Positions 35,173 to 42,771 of a DNA stretch of 43,478 nt are shown here, piece after piece. Position 1 is the stretch's first letter. Each line of letters starts with the position of its first letter. The DNA comes from Sulfurovum sp. (lineage in GTDB: Bacteria > Campylobacterota > Campylobacteria > Campylobacterales > Sulfurovaceae): positions 1 through 43,478 of the forward strand of contig JAMOTK010000031.1 in the NCBI GenBank assembly GCA_027062365.1, written 5' to 3'. Under the pieces are notes generated by a model, which saw nothing but the letters and a program-made list of their open reading frames with translations, had not been told where the DNA came from and made no database searches. A program made the translations under genes and the position numbers.

Positions 35173-37422
35173 TTGCAGACAAAAATGAAGGACAATAAAC
35201 ACGTGATAAAAGAACACACAAATGAAAAGACGATTATAGAAAAACTAGACCTTGATGGCTATGTCAAACAATTTAAAACTTTTCTAGCGAGAGAGAAGCC
35301 TGTGATGATGCAAGGGGATATTAATCAGCATTATCGTTATATCAAGGCATTGGGGAAAGTACAGTTTCCTCAGCCTAAAGTTGTGCCAAATTTGGACCAT
35401 GAATTGGCACGAATTAAAAAACAAGCTGTTTTGTCTTTGGATGAAATTTATGCTTTTGTGACGATGTTCTCTTATTTTAATACACTTAGTGCTGTAGGCT
35501 TTACCGAGCCTCTTATCTCATGGATACAAGGGATAGAAATACCTGATGAGATAGTCGAAGTGATAGCTTACTTTACAGATGAGGGAGACATCAATCCCGA
35601 ACGTGACCCTACACTTTTTAAGATAGAACGTGCTATCAAACAAAACAAGATTGAGATTAAAGAGACACTGTATAAACTAGCACACTCTTCTAAGCTTAGA
35701 GATTATCTAGTAGATACACAAGTACATTTTAATGGTGGAGAAGAGACTTTGCTTGTGCGTGGTGGATTTAATAATGCTATTAAAGCGACAGTGGTAGCCC
35801 GTAGTTCTGGAGGGTTCTTTTATATCTTGCCTCAAAGTATCTCTCATCTCAAAGAAAAAGAGTCGGTACTTCTTTCAAATAAAGCAGAAATCATTTATCG
35901 TTATTGCCAAGATATTTCTGTGGTTTTCTTCAAATGGGAACGATTTTTAGCATTTATCAACAAAGAGTATGACCGTTTTGACCATTATCAAGCACGTGTG
36001 AGTTTTGCTAGGGCTAAAGAGTATGAATTTATTTTGCCTTCTAAGGGTAAGCGTATCAAGCTTCAAGACTTTGCACATCCTGCTATAGAAAACCCTGTAC
36101 CTATCACGATGGATTTTAACAAGCAAATCATGCTCGTTACGGGGGTCAATGCAGGGGGTAAAACGATGTTACTCAAATCCATGCTCTCTGCTGTGTATCT
36201 CTCTAAATATCTTTTGCCTTTTAAATGTGATGCTTCACAGACCGAAGTAGGGCATTATAAGAGTATCGAAGCCGTGATAGATGACCCTCAATCGGTCAAA
36301 AACGATATTTCTACTTTTGCAGGGCGTATGAAAGAGTTTGCCAAATTATTTCATAAAGAAAATGCTATCGTTGGGGTCGATGAGATAGAACTAGGGACAG
36401 ATTCTGATGAAGCTGCTTCACTTTTTAGGGTGATGCTCGATGCACTTCGCAAAAAAGGGATTAGTTTTATCGTGACGACACATCACAAACGTCTCGCTTC
36501 CCTGATGGCAACAGATGATGAGGTAGAACTCATCGCTGCTTTGTATGATGAGCAACGCCGTATGCCTACCTATACTTTTTTACAAGGGAGTATCGGGAAG
36601 AGTTATGCCTTTGAGACTGCCCAACGCTATGGTGTACCTGTGAGTATCGTCAATAAAGCCAAAGTGGTGTATGGAGAAGACAAAGACAATCTCAATGAAC
36701 TTATAGAACGCTCGACTTCTTTAGAGCGTGAGATGCGACTTAAGATTGCTAAAATAGATGCAGAGCTAAATGCTGTTCAAAAACAAAAAACTATGCTTGA
36801 AGAAGAGGAGTTTAAACTACAAGAGAGCCATAGAAAAGCGATAGCCACACTAGAAAATCGCTATAATGCAGCCACCAAAAAAGCAAGAGAAGCACTAAAA
36901 GTAAAAGAATCAACCGAGGGCAGAAGACTACTCAATGATGCCCATCAACGCAAAGACTTCAAGCCCAAAGAGATAGCAAAAATAGAAGCATTACTCAAAG
37001 AGGGCGATAAAGTAAAATATCGTTCTCATAAGGGAGAACTCCTCTCACTGCGTGGTAAAGATGCAACGATTATCATCGATGGAATGAAGATGCGTGTGCC
37101 TCTTTCTTCTCTCAAACGTAGAGGCGATACCCCTAAGATAAAGCTAAAATCAAAACCAAAAAAAGTTATCTTGAATGTAGAGAAATCTTCTGTGTCTGTT
37201 TCTGTTAAGCTTTTAGGTATGTATGGAGATGAAGCGATAGATAGGGTAGATAAATTTCTCTCAGATGCTTTGGTCAATGGACTCAATGAAGTACAAATTA
37301 TACATGGTACAGGAGGAGGTATCCTTTCTAAACTTGTAGGTGAATATTTGCAAAGTCATCCTAAAATTGAAAGATATTATCGTATGCAAGGAAACTTAGG
37401 GATAACTATCGTCGAGTTGTAG
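35173..37422 (+). CDS. mutS2: Endonuclease MutS2
   Basis: MutS2 acts on recombination intermediates and (in Firmicutes) on collided ribosomes; it is not a mismatch-repair MutS. The 749-residue protein has a core helical domain, Walker A GVNAGGKTMLLK (about 324-335), Walker B VGVDEIELGTD, the THHKRLAS switch, a coiled-coil clamp rich in Glu/Lys/Arg (about 515-600), and a C-terminal Smr domain (about 675-749) with IIHGTGGGIL. The Smr LDxH motif is LLGMYG, so it may lack nuclease activity. The start is uncertain: TTG 35173, ATG 35185, or GTG 35203 with AAGGA at 35188-35192. Confidence 0.92.
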   Translation: MQTKMKDNKHVIKEHTNEKTIIEKLDLDGYVKQFKTFLAREKPVMMQGDINQHYRYIKALGKVQFPQPKVVPNLDHELARIKKQAVLSLDEIYAFVTMFSYFNTLSAVGFTEPLISWIQGIEIPDEIVEVIAYFTDEGDINPERDPTLFKIERAIKQNKIEIKETLYKLAHSSKLRDYLVDTQVHFNGGEETLLVRGGFNNAIKATVVARSSGGFFYILPQSISHLKEKESVLLSNKAEIIYRYCQDISVVFFKWERFLAFINKEYDRFDHYQARVSFARAKEYEFILPSKGKRIKLQDFAHPAIENPVPITMDFNKQIMLVTGVNAGGKTMLLKSMLSAVYLSKYLLPFKCDASQTEVGHYKSIEAVIDDPQSVKNDISTFAGRMKEFAKLFHKENAIVGVDEIELGTDSDEAASLFRVMLDALRKKGISFIVTTHHKRLASLMATDDEVELIAALYDEQRRMPTYTFLQGSIGKSYAFETAQRYGVPVSIVNKAKVVYGEDKDNLNELIERSTSLEREMRLKIAKIDAELNAVQKQKTMLEEEEFKLQESHRKAIATLENRYNAATKKAREALKVKESTEGRRLLNDAHQRKDFKPKEIAKIEALLKEGDKVKYRSHKGELLSLRGKDATIIIDGMKMRVPLSSLKRRGDTPKIKLKSKPKKVILNVEKSSVSVSVKLLGMYGDEAIDRVDKFLSDALVNGLNEVQIIHGTGGGILSKLVGEYLQSHPKIERYYRMQGNLGITIVEL

Positions 37423-37443
37423 ATAACTTTTAACTCCAATGGG

Positions 37444-37472
37444 TATAATATAAACAATAAAATATCTAGGAG
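37444..37472 (+). promoter_or_regulatory. Promoter of the YfgM-like/BamB-like unit
   Basis: TATAAT at 37444-37449 follows mutS2 and lies 29 bp before the GTG start at 37479. AGGAG at about 37470-37474 serves as the SD. It separates this unit from murC-mutS2. Confidence 0.6.
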
Positions 37473-37478
37473 AGTACT

Positions 37479-38045
37479 GTGAATATTGCAGATGTTAAAA
37501 AAAAGTTAAGCAGTGATGAAAAAGTATTAGAGAGTGTTTTTAAGATAGAAGAACTTTATAAAAAACATAAATTTAAAATGTGGGCTATTGCCGTGGCTCT
37601 TGTGGTCTATTTTGGTGGTAGAACCATCCAAGAAAATATCCATGAAGGTAAAATGATAGAGGCAAATACTGCTTTTATGAGCCTACAAAAAAATGCTGAT
37701 GATAGCAAAGCGTTAGCATCACTCAAAGAAAATAATCTAGCACTGTTTGAACTCTATAGCTACTCTAAAGCCATAAAGTCTAAAGACAAAGAGGCATTAC
37801 AAGCATTGAGCAGTAGTAAAAATGCTGTGCTTGTAGATATGAGTCGTTATAGTGTGTCTGTCTTAGACAAGAAACCTGTAGATTCAGTACTCTATAATGA
37901 ATTGGTACTCTTTCAAGAAGCCTATCTTGCTATCAGTAAAGGAGAGAGCAAAAAAGCCAAAGCCAAACTCTCTTTGATTGATGAGCGTTCTCCACTTGCA
38001 ACGATTACAGGATTTTTAAAGCACTCTACGATAAAGGCTCATTAA
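37479..38045 (+). CDS. Membrane-anchored helical protein, YfgM-like (inferred)
   Basis: The 188-residue protein has a short cytoplasmic N-terminus, one membrane helix (about residues 33-49, KMWAIAVALVVYFGGR), then a helical periplasmic part that resembles TPR repeats (KALASLKENNLALFELY, VLYNELVLFQEAYLAI). Topology and size fit YfgM, the SecYEG-linked chaperone-like protein. Sequence identity is low, so the name is inferred from topology and from the next gene, a propeller-type lipoprotein, as in the E. coli pair yfgM-bamB. GTG start; the stop overlaps the next start by one base. Confidence 0.6.
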   Translation: MNIADVKKKLSSDEKVLESVFKIEELYKKHKFKMWAIAVALVVYFGGRTIQENIHEGKMIEANTAFMSLQKNADDSKALASLKENNLALFELYSYSKAIKSKDKEALQALSSSKNAVLVDMSRYSVSVLDKKPVDSVLYNELVLFQEAYLAISKGESKKAKAKLSLIDERSPLATITGFLKHSTIKAH

Positions 38046-39085
38046 TGAAATATGTATCTCTTTTGAAGCTATCATCTCTTTTGAAGTTACTTCCTCTCAC
38101 AGCATTGGCATTTCTCTTTTTAGGATGTAGTTCTAAACAATATTTTGAACCAGAAAATACTTATTCTGCTACACATGCATCACGCTCTTATGGTGCTAAT
38201 ATTGTTGACCTTAGCCGTGAGGGAGGTACACTTAGCAATGGGACATACATTGGTAAAAAAGGGATACATAATGTTCATTTAGGAGAAGGGTATCGCTTTG
38301 TTAATGAGAATAATAAATATATACTCGCTAGTAATACAGAGGGAAAATTAAAAATCATAGACAAACAAAGTAAAGAGACGGTACGCACTGTAGCCCTACA
38401 TATCCCTGTTGTTTCAGCCACGATAAAAAATGGTATTATTGCATATATTCTCAATAACAATACTTTTGGTGTCTATCTTATGAATGAAAATAAAAAAATA
38501 GTAGAAAATCGTTCAGAGAGAATGTATGCTATTGACACAAGGGCAGCTAGTCCAATATTTGTCGAAAATCTAGTGGTCATGCCAATGCTTGATGGGAAGA
38601 TAGTCATCGTCAATATCCAAAACCCTGAAAATGCAAAGATAGTCTATATCTCTAGTGAACAATCATTTAACAATGTGATTCATCTCTCACGTGTAGGCAA
38701 TACGATGATTGCTGCTACACATAAAAAAATGATTGTCTTAGGTGGGGCAGGTAAGCTAGAGTATAAAGCCAATATCTCTGAGGTAGCAGTGAATAATAAC
38801 AAAATTTATCTCTTTACAAAAGAGGGAAATATTTTGGCTCTAAACCATGCCTTAGAATTAGTAGGTACAGCGAAGTTCAAATTTGCACACTATGCAGTAG
38901 CAACTTCCTTTGGAGACAAGGTCTTTGCCTTAGACCAACAAGGGTCACTCATCGTACTCAATAGCCTTTTAAGCAAATCTAAAATCTATCGTTTAGGTGA
39001 GATAGAAGAACCTGCATTTATTTCAGGTACTAAACTTTATAAAGATGGTAAAGTAATAGAACTTTCTACTTTAGGCTATGAGTAG
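38045..39085 (+). CDS. Lipoprotein with beta-propeller-like repeats, BamB-like (inferred)
   Basis: The 346-residue protein has a lipoprotein signal (LAFLFLGC, lipidated C28). The rest consists of short repeating beta units, for example IKNGIIAYILNNNTFGVY, VENLVVMPMLDGKIVIVN, VNNNKIYLFTKEGNILAL and FGDKVFALDQQGSLIVLN. This is the rhythm of a PQQ-type beta-propeller as in BamB, an accessory of the outer-membrane BAM complex. BamB is usually not annotated in Campylobacterota, so this could be a divergent form or another propeller lipoprotein. It overlaps the Xer gene by 8 bp. Confidence 0.65.
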   Translation: MKYVSLLKLSSLLKLLPLTALAFLFLGCSSKQYFEPENTYSATHASRSYGANIVDLSREGGTLSNGTYIGKKGIHNVHLGEGYRFVNENNKYILASNTEGKLKIIDKQSKETVRTVALHIPVVSATIKNGIIAYILNNNTFGVYLMNENKKIVENRSERMYAIDTRAASPIFVENLVVMPMLDGKIVIVNIQNPENAKIVYISSEQSFNNVIHLSRVGNTMIAATHKKMIVLGGAGKLEYKANISEVAVNNNKIYLFTKEGNILALNHALELVGTAKFKFAHYAVATSFGDKVFALDQQGSLIVLNSLLSKSKIYRLGEIEEPAFISGTKLYKDGKVIELSTLGYE

Positions 39086-39902
39086 TCATAGCGATCTTCT
39101 CACAGCATTTAAAGAGTATCTTTTGGTCACTAAGGCACTAGATACTCTTACTATATCTTCTTATCTAAGTGACCTCACACAGCTAGAATCGACTACAACC
39201 AAAACACTGACACAGCTTAATACCACCGATATACTGGCTTTTTTATCTACCTTTCCAAACAAAAGAACCCTCAACCGAAAACTCTCTTCGATTAATGCCT
39301 TTTTTCACTTTTGTCACAAGCATGATTTTTCCCATGAAAAGATAAAAATCCCCATGGCAAAGCTACCACAAAGCCTACCTAAATACCTAAGTAACGAAGA
39401 GATACTCGATGGGATTAATCTCATAGATAGAAGTAAGGTAGCAGGATTGCGTGACTATGCCTTGATACTATTTCTCTATGCTAGTGGTTGTCGTGTTTCA
39501 GAAGCTCTCTCTGCGCAGCGTATGGATATTGTCGATGGATGGCTCAAAATCCGTTTTGCCAAAGGCGAAAAAGAACGTGTCGTCCCACTAGCCCCTGTAG
39601 CCACAGAAGCACTAGAACGCTACATATCAGCCCTAGACCTATCAAGCCCCTATATATGGCTCAATTACAGAGGCAATCCTCTTAGCCGTATTTCTGCTTT
39701 TAAAATAGTCAAAAAATATTTAGGTGTCTCTCCCCACGTCTTACGCCACTCTTTTGCCACTTCTCTCATCATAGGAGGAGCAGATTTACGTGTCGTCCAA
39801 GACCTACTAGGACACGCTTCTTTAGAAACCACCCAAATCTACACCCACATCCAAAAACAAAATCTAGCAGATACGGTAAATAGCTTTCATCCTTTGAGTT
39901 GA
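39078..39902 (+). CDS. Tyrosine recombinase, XerC/XerD type
   Basis: The 274-residue protein has the N-terminal SAM-like core-binding domain (about 1-85) and the catalytic domain with R139 (SGCRVSEAL), K162 (RFAKGEKERVVP), H220 and R223 (PHVLRHSFAT), H246 (LLGHASLETTQ) and the nucleophile Y255 (IYTHI). It ends VNSFHPLS, like XerD. It is complete and likely works at a dif-like site in chromosome dimer resolution. Its relation to XerH, the single recombinase of Campylobacter and Helicobacter, is uncertain; it is shorter than XerH. It lies at the edge of the mobile region, so an integrase role cannot be excluded. Confidence 0.85.
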   Translation: MSSHSDLLTAFKEYLLVTKALDTLTISSYLSDLTQLESTTTKTLTQLNTTDILAFLSTFPNKRTLNRKLSSINAFFHFCHKHDFSHEKIKIPMAKLPQSLPKYLSNEEILDGINLIDRSKVAGLRDYALILFLYASGCRVSEALSAQRMDIVDGWLKIRFAKGEKERVVPLAPVATEALERYISALDLSSPYIWLNYRGNPLSRISAFKIVKKYLGVSPHVLRHSFATSLIIGGADLRVVQDLLGHASLETTQIYTHIQKQNLADTVNSFHPLS

Positions 39903-40006
39903 TTAGGTGTAGAATACTATAGGGGAAAAGCCTTTGTTTCGAGTATCTCTTTGAAATCTATACATTGAAATGAAACTTTTTGATACCAATATGTCCCAAA
40001 TCTACT

Positions 40007-40909
40007 TTAATAAAGTTCTTCTATCTCCTCCAAACTAAGCCCAGTTGAGAGTATGATAATATCTATCTCTATATTTTGAGATAAGAGGTTTTTGGCTATT
40101 TCTATATTTCTCTCTTTTATACCTTTCTCCAAACCTTTCTCCAAACCAATCTCTTCACCAATCTTAAAACCTATCTCCTCTGCTTCTTCCCTCGCATAGT
40201 CCATGACAGCTTTATAGTCTAGTCTTCTTTTTAGGTCTTGTTGGTAGCTCCATTTGGCATCTTTGTCTAGGGCTAGAAACTCTGCTACTTTAAAGGCATC
40301 AATAATCACTTCATCTTCTTTGAGTTTTTGGGGTATTTCTATGGTATCTACAAGATTGTTTAGATAATAAAGCCAATACTCTAAATGCGTACAGAGTTCT
40401 TCTTCTTGTTTTTTGAATTTGGGCATTTCAAGATAATAGTAAGTGAGTTTATCATAAAAAACTTCGTTATTTTTAGTATTGACAAGTTGTACTTTAGAAA
40501 GGTAATCTTCATTCTCTTCGTCCATCACAAAATCCAAAATCCCTACAAAAAATACTTTTCTAAGCTCATAATCCCAATCTCCTCTGTGTGATTGTTCTTG
40601 TATCGGAAAAGAGGTATAATATAAGGCTCGGTCTTTAAAGTATTTTTGTTTACTTCTTTGGAGTTCTACGATGAAATTATTGTTTTTACTATCGGTACAA
40701 AATACATCAAAGATAGCTCTTCTATCTATGATACTAAGCCCTAATTTTTCTAAGTTTCTATACTCTATATCTACAATTTTATCATCAATATCAAGTAAAT
40801 CATTTAAAAAGCTAATAAGCAAGTGCTTGTTCTCTTCTTTGCCGAAGATATGCTTAAAGCCGAAGTCTGTAAATGGGTCAATATATTTATCGTGTATGGT
40901 CATGCACAT
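40007..40909 (-). CDS. Rpn family recombination-promoting nuclease/putative transposase (PD-(D/E)XK)
   Basis: The 300-residue protein has the family start YIDPFTDFGFKHIFG, then NKHLLISFLNDLL, the nuclease core IFDVFCTDSKNNNFIVELQRSKQ (about 64-86, with D, E and Q of the PD-(D/E)XK site) and YYTSFPIQEQ. The tail contains a run of repeated EEIG/GLEKG units, typical for these proteins. RpnA-type proteins of E. coli promote recombination and some act in phage defence; they are not classical transposases. AAGGA lies 6 nt before the ATG. The -10 is an extended TGC-TATAAT on the minus strand (TATAAT 40932-40927). Confidence 0.88.
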   Translation of the reverse strand: MCMTIHDKYIDPFTDFGFKHIFGKEENKHLLISFLNDLLDIDDKIVDIEYRNLEKLGLSIIDRRAIFDVFCTDSKNNNFIVELQRSKQKYFKDRALYYTSFPIQEQSHRGDWDYELRKVFFVGILDFVMDEENEDYLSKVQLVNTKNNEVFYDKLTYYYLEMPKFKKQEEELCTHLEYWLYYLNNLVDTIEIPQKLKEDEVIIDAFKVAEFLALDKDAKWSYQQDLKRRLDYKAVMDYAREEAEEIGFKIGEEIGLEKGLEKGIKERNIEIAKNLLSQNIEIDIIILSTGLSLEEIEELY

Positions 40910-41408
40910 AGAGTATCCTTTTTAAGATTATAGCATAGACTAAGAATGAAAGCGTATAAACGGCTCTTTTTTAAGAGATAAATTCGCATGAAATAAAAAA
41001 TATAATTGTCAAAGTCGGGGTGAGGACACCCCGACCTACGCAAATTCAGCCAAAAAAAACCAAACCTCCCCTATAATAAACTCTAAATTTTCAAATATTA
41101 AATAAGTATTCACCATATACTCGCTCTTGATTAGGTTGGATTTACCACTGGCTCAAAAAGAAAGCGTGAAATGCAAGAAGAGATGGTTTAAAAGAAAAAG
41201 ATATGTTGTTATGTGCTGTTTGTAACGAGGGCTTGGAGGGATACCGAGTAAGTAAGTGCAAGGGGCGTTATAACTTTGGTAAATATATCTTGTCTTCTAT
41301 TCTCCAAGACACCTATATGCTCTGTAGAAAAAGTTTATGTTTTGTAGCCGTCACATTTGCAAAGTAGAGAGTCTCTCTTTTGTTGATGTGACATATTAAA
41401 GGAATGTT
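40910..41408. other. Gene-poor junction region with two inverted repeats
   Basis: No gene can be supported here. It holds the Rpn promoter (minus strand), a short palindromic repeat at 41014-41035, and a long near-perfect hairpin at 41350-41392: GTCACAT (41350-41356) pairs with ATGTGAC (41386-41392), and pairing continues inward to about 21 pairs with two mismatches and a few wobbles. The hairpin ends 16 nt before the TGA-recoded gene, without a T-tract, so it is not a typical terminator. The junction of Campylobacterota-type and recoded DNA must lie in this stretch; I cannot fix it. Confidence 0.6.
41014..41035. repeat. Short palindromic GC-rich repeat
   Basis: GTCGGGGTG (41014-41022) and CACCCCGAC (41027-41035) form a perfect 9-bp stem with a 4-nt loop, much more GC-rich than its surroundings. 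Elements of this sort occur dispersed in sulfur-oxidising bacteria genomes; I recall this only in general terms. It marks the left side as bacterial chromosome of the host type. Confidence 0.6.
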
Positions 41409-42491
41409 GTGAAGTATTGAAAAACTATTATGTTGTCTGTTAGTACTGTTTTACTTTTAAATTCATGTTGAGATACAACAGATAAGAAATGACAAGAAAT
41501 TCATAATATTATGAATAGTGATATATGAAAATATATTACATTATCAGACTCAAAAGGTAATGAAATACCTTTAACTTCTAGTATAAAAACTACAGTTAAA
41601 AAAGGTCTTAATATAGATTTTAAAGATGATTTAACATATAATTTATCATCTCCTGATATAAATCAAGCAATATTTGATAATCTTTTTACAGAAATTGATT
41701 GAAAAACAAAAGTTAATTTAGGTCTTTTAGATACTTGAAAAGAATACACATTTTATGTATTTTTTTATGAGAATATTGAAAATTGAACATTAAAAGGTGT
41801 AATTGATTCTAAAGAATTAAAAAGATTAAAATTTACTATTATAGTTAATAAAGAAAAACAACCTGTAGAAGAAAATACACAATCTGTAGAAGTTATTGTA
41901 GAAGAAGTGCCAACAGTTACAACTCCAGATACAAATACAACAGTTCCAGATACAGAAAAACCAACATTAAGTTCAACATCTCAAACATTTACATCAATAG
42001 TTTGAACAGCAATTACTTTAGAAAATGTTACTGCAATTGATAATGTTGATACTACAGTTAATGTTATTATAAGTTGAGACACAGTAGACTCTACTACAGC
42101 TTGAACATATGAAGTAGTCTACACTGCAACAGATTTATCTTGAAATATATCAACTATAACTCACACATATATCGTTGAAGCAAACACTATTCCAAACACT
42201 GCTCCAACAGCACTTGATGAAACTGTTGATGCAGAATGGAATGATATAGTAATTTTTGATATGAATACTATAATTTGAGATGTTGAAACAGAAGATAAAG
42301 ATTTAACTATTGAAGTTATTTCTTGACCAACTCATTGAGTATTAACTTGGACAGGACATAGTTTTGAATATGAAGTTACAGATTGAAGTTGATATGGTTG
42401 AGATGATAGTTTTACATATAAAGTAAAAGATTTTTGAAACAAAGAAAGTGAAGTTAAAACAATTACTATTACAAATATATCAGATTCATAA
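41409..42491 (+). CDS. Lipoprotein with Ig/cadherin-like domains, encoded with TGA = Gly (code 25)
   Basis: With TGA read as glycine, the frame from GTG 41409 to TAA 42489-42491 is open for 360 residues. It contains 18 in-frame TGA codons (first 41418, last 42435), 6 GGN and 2 TGG codons. The N-terminus is a lipoprotein signal (MKYGKTIM, then SVSTVLLLNSC, C20 as lipid site). Residues about 185-257 match an immunoglobulin-like DUF5011-type pattern: ISGDTVDSTTAGTYEVVYTA and DLSGN. Residues about 258-357 match a cadherin-like tandem repeat: VISGPTHGVLTW and DGSGYGGDDSFTYKVKD. In both, TGA falls on conserved glycines. SD AAAGGA (41398-41403) is 5 nt upstream. It is probably a surface lipoprotein from Absconditabacteria or Gracilibacteria; in a code-11 host it would be truncated at codon 4. 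Confidence 0.88.
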
Positions 42492-42522
42492 AAAAAGCTA
42501 GATTTTAAAATCTAGCTTTTTT
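42491..42522. terminator. Bidirectional terminator, perfect 32-nt palindrome
   Basis: The 16-nt arm 42491-42506 (A-run, GCTAG, ATTTT) is perfectly complementary to 42507-42522 (AAAAT, CTAGC, T-run). A T-tract follows on the plus strand and an equivalent one precedes it on the minus strand. It starts on the last base of the recoded lipoprotein stop codon and abuts the stop of the convergent recoded gene (42523-42525), so it serves both. Confidence 0.9.
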
Positions 42523-42648
42523 TTAGTTTTTATAAATTTTTATATAATCTATAATTCAATTAAATTGTAAAACACTATTATTCCTACTTCATATAAATAA
42601 ATCTTCAATATATATTTCATCTATCCTAAATTCTTCTCATCAAATTTT
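42523..42648 (-). pseudogene. C-terminal fragment of a second TGA = Gly gene, LamG/ConA-like end
   Basis: On the minus strand, 41 codons can be read down to TAA (42525-42523) with TGA as Gly at 42642-42640, 42639-42637, 42591-42589 and 42558-42556. The translation ends in LFIGSRNNSVLQFNGIIDYI followed by KIYKN. This is the C-terminal signature of concanavalin A-like (LamG) domains, where a typical ending is IG...FNG.IDEVRIYN. The glycines in FIGS and FNGI are conserved in the family and both are TGA here. Upstream of 42648 the frame runs into the repeat at 42649, so the gene is cut off. Confidence 0.75.
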
Positions 42649-42690
42649 ACTCGTTCCCACTCCGTCCTCGGTGGGAATGCATACTAGCTT
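42649..42690. repeat. Dispersed palindromic repeat of the ACTCGTTCCCAC type
   Basis: ACTCGTTCCCACTCC...GGTGGGAATGCATACT contains the stem TCCCA (42655-42659) with TGGGA (42672-42676) and an inner CCG/CGG. It resembles short repeats with TTCCCAC...GTGGGAATGCAT that I remember from several sulfur-oxidising proteobacteria; the exact family is not certain. It starts exactly where the recoded reading frame stops making sense, so it marks the right junction. Confidence 0.5.
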
Positions 42691-42771
42691 CTAAACTATC
42701 TATCACAGCTATGGAATGCCTATCAGACTCCAAATAACTTATGCTATAATAACCTAAAAAAGGCTATAAAT

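Noticed and set aside
41160-41366. Cysteine-containing open frame of about 65 codons in the junction region
   Set aside because: It can be read from after 41170 to a TAG at about 41366, but it has no good start or SD and no recognisable similarity; treated as non-coding.
41409-42491. Standard-code pseudogene with many stop mutations
   Set aside because: All interruptions are TGA; there is no TAA or TAG and no frameshift in 361 codons, and the TGAs fall on conserved glycines. Random decay would give all three stops.
41409-42491. TGA as tryptophan (code 4) or selenocysteine
   Set aside because: Two ordinary TGG codons are present, and motifs such as S-x-PTH-x-VL and DLS-x-N need Gly, not Trp. 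Eighteen selenocysteines without any sign of a selenoprotein family are not plausible.
42600-42650. GGEEF motif of a diguanylate cyclase on the minus strand
   Set aside because: With TGA = Gly the string GGEEF appears, but the surrounding sequence is that of a LamG-type C-terminus and lacks the cyclase context.
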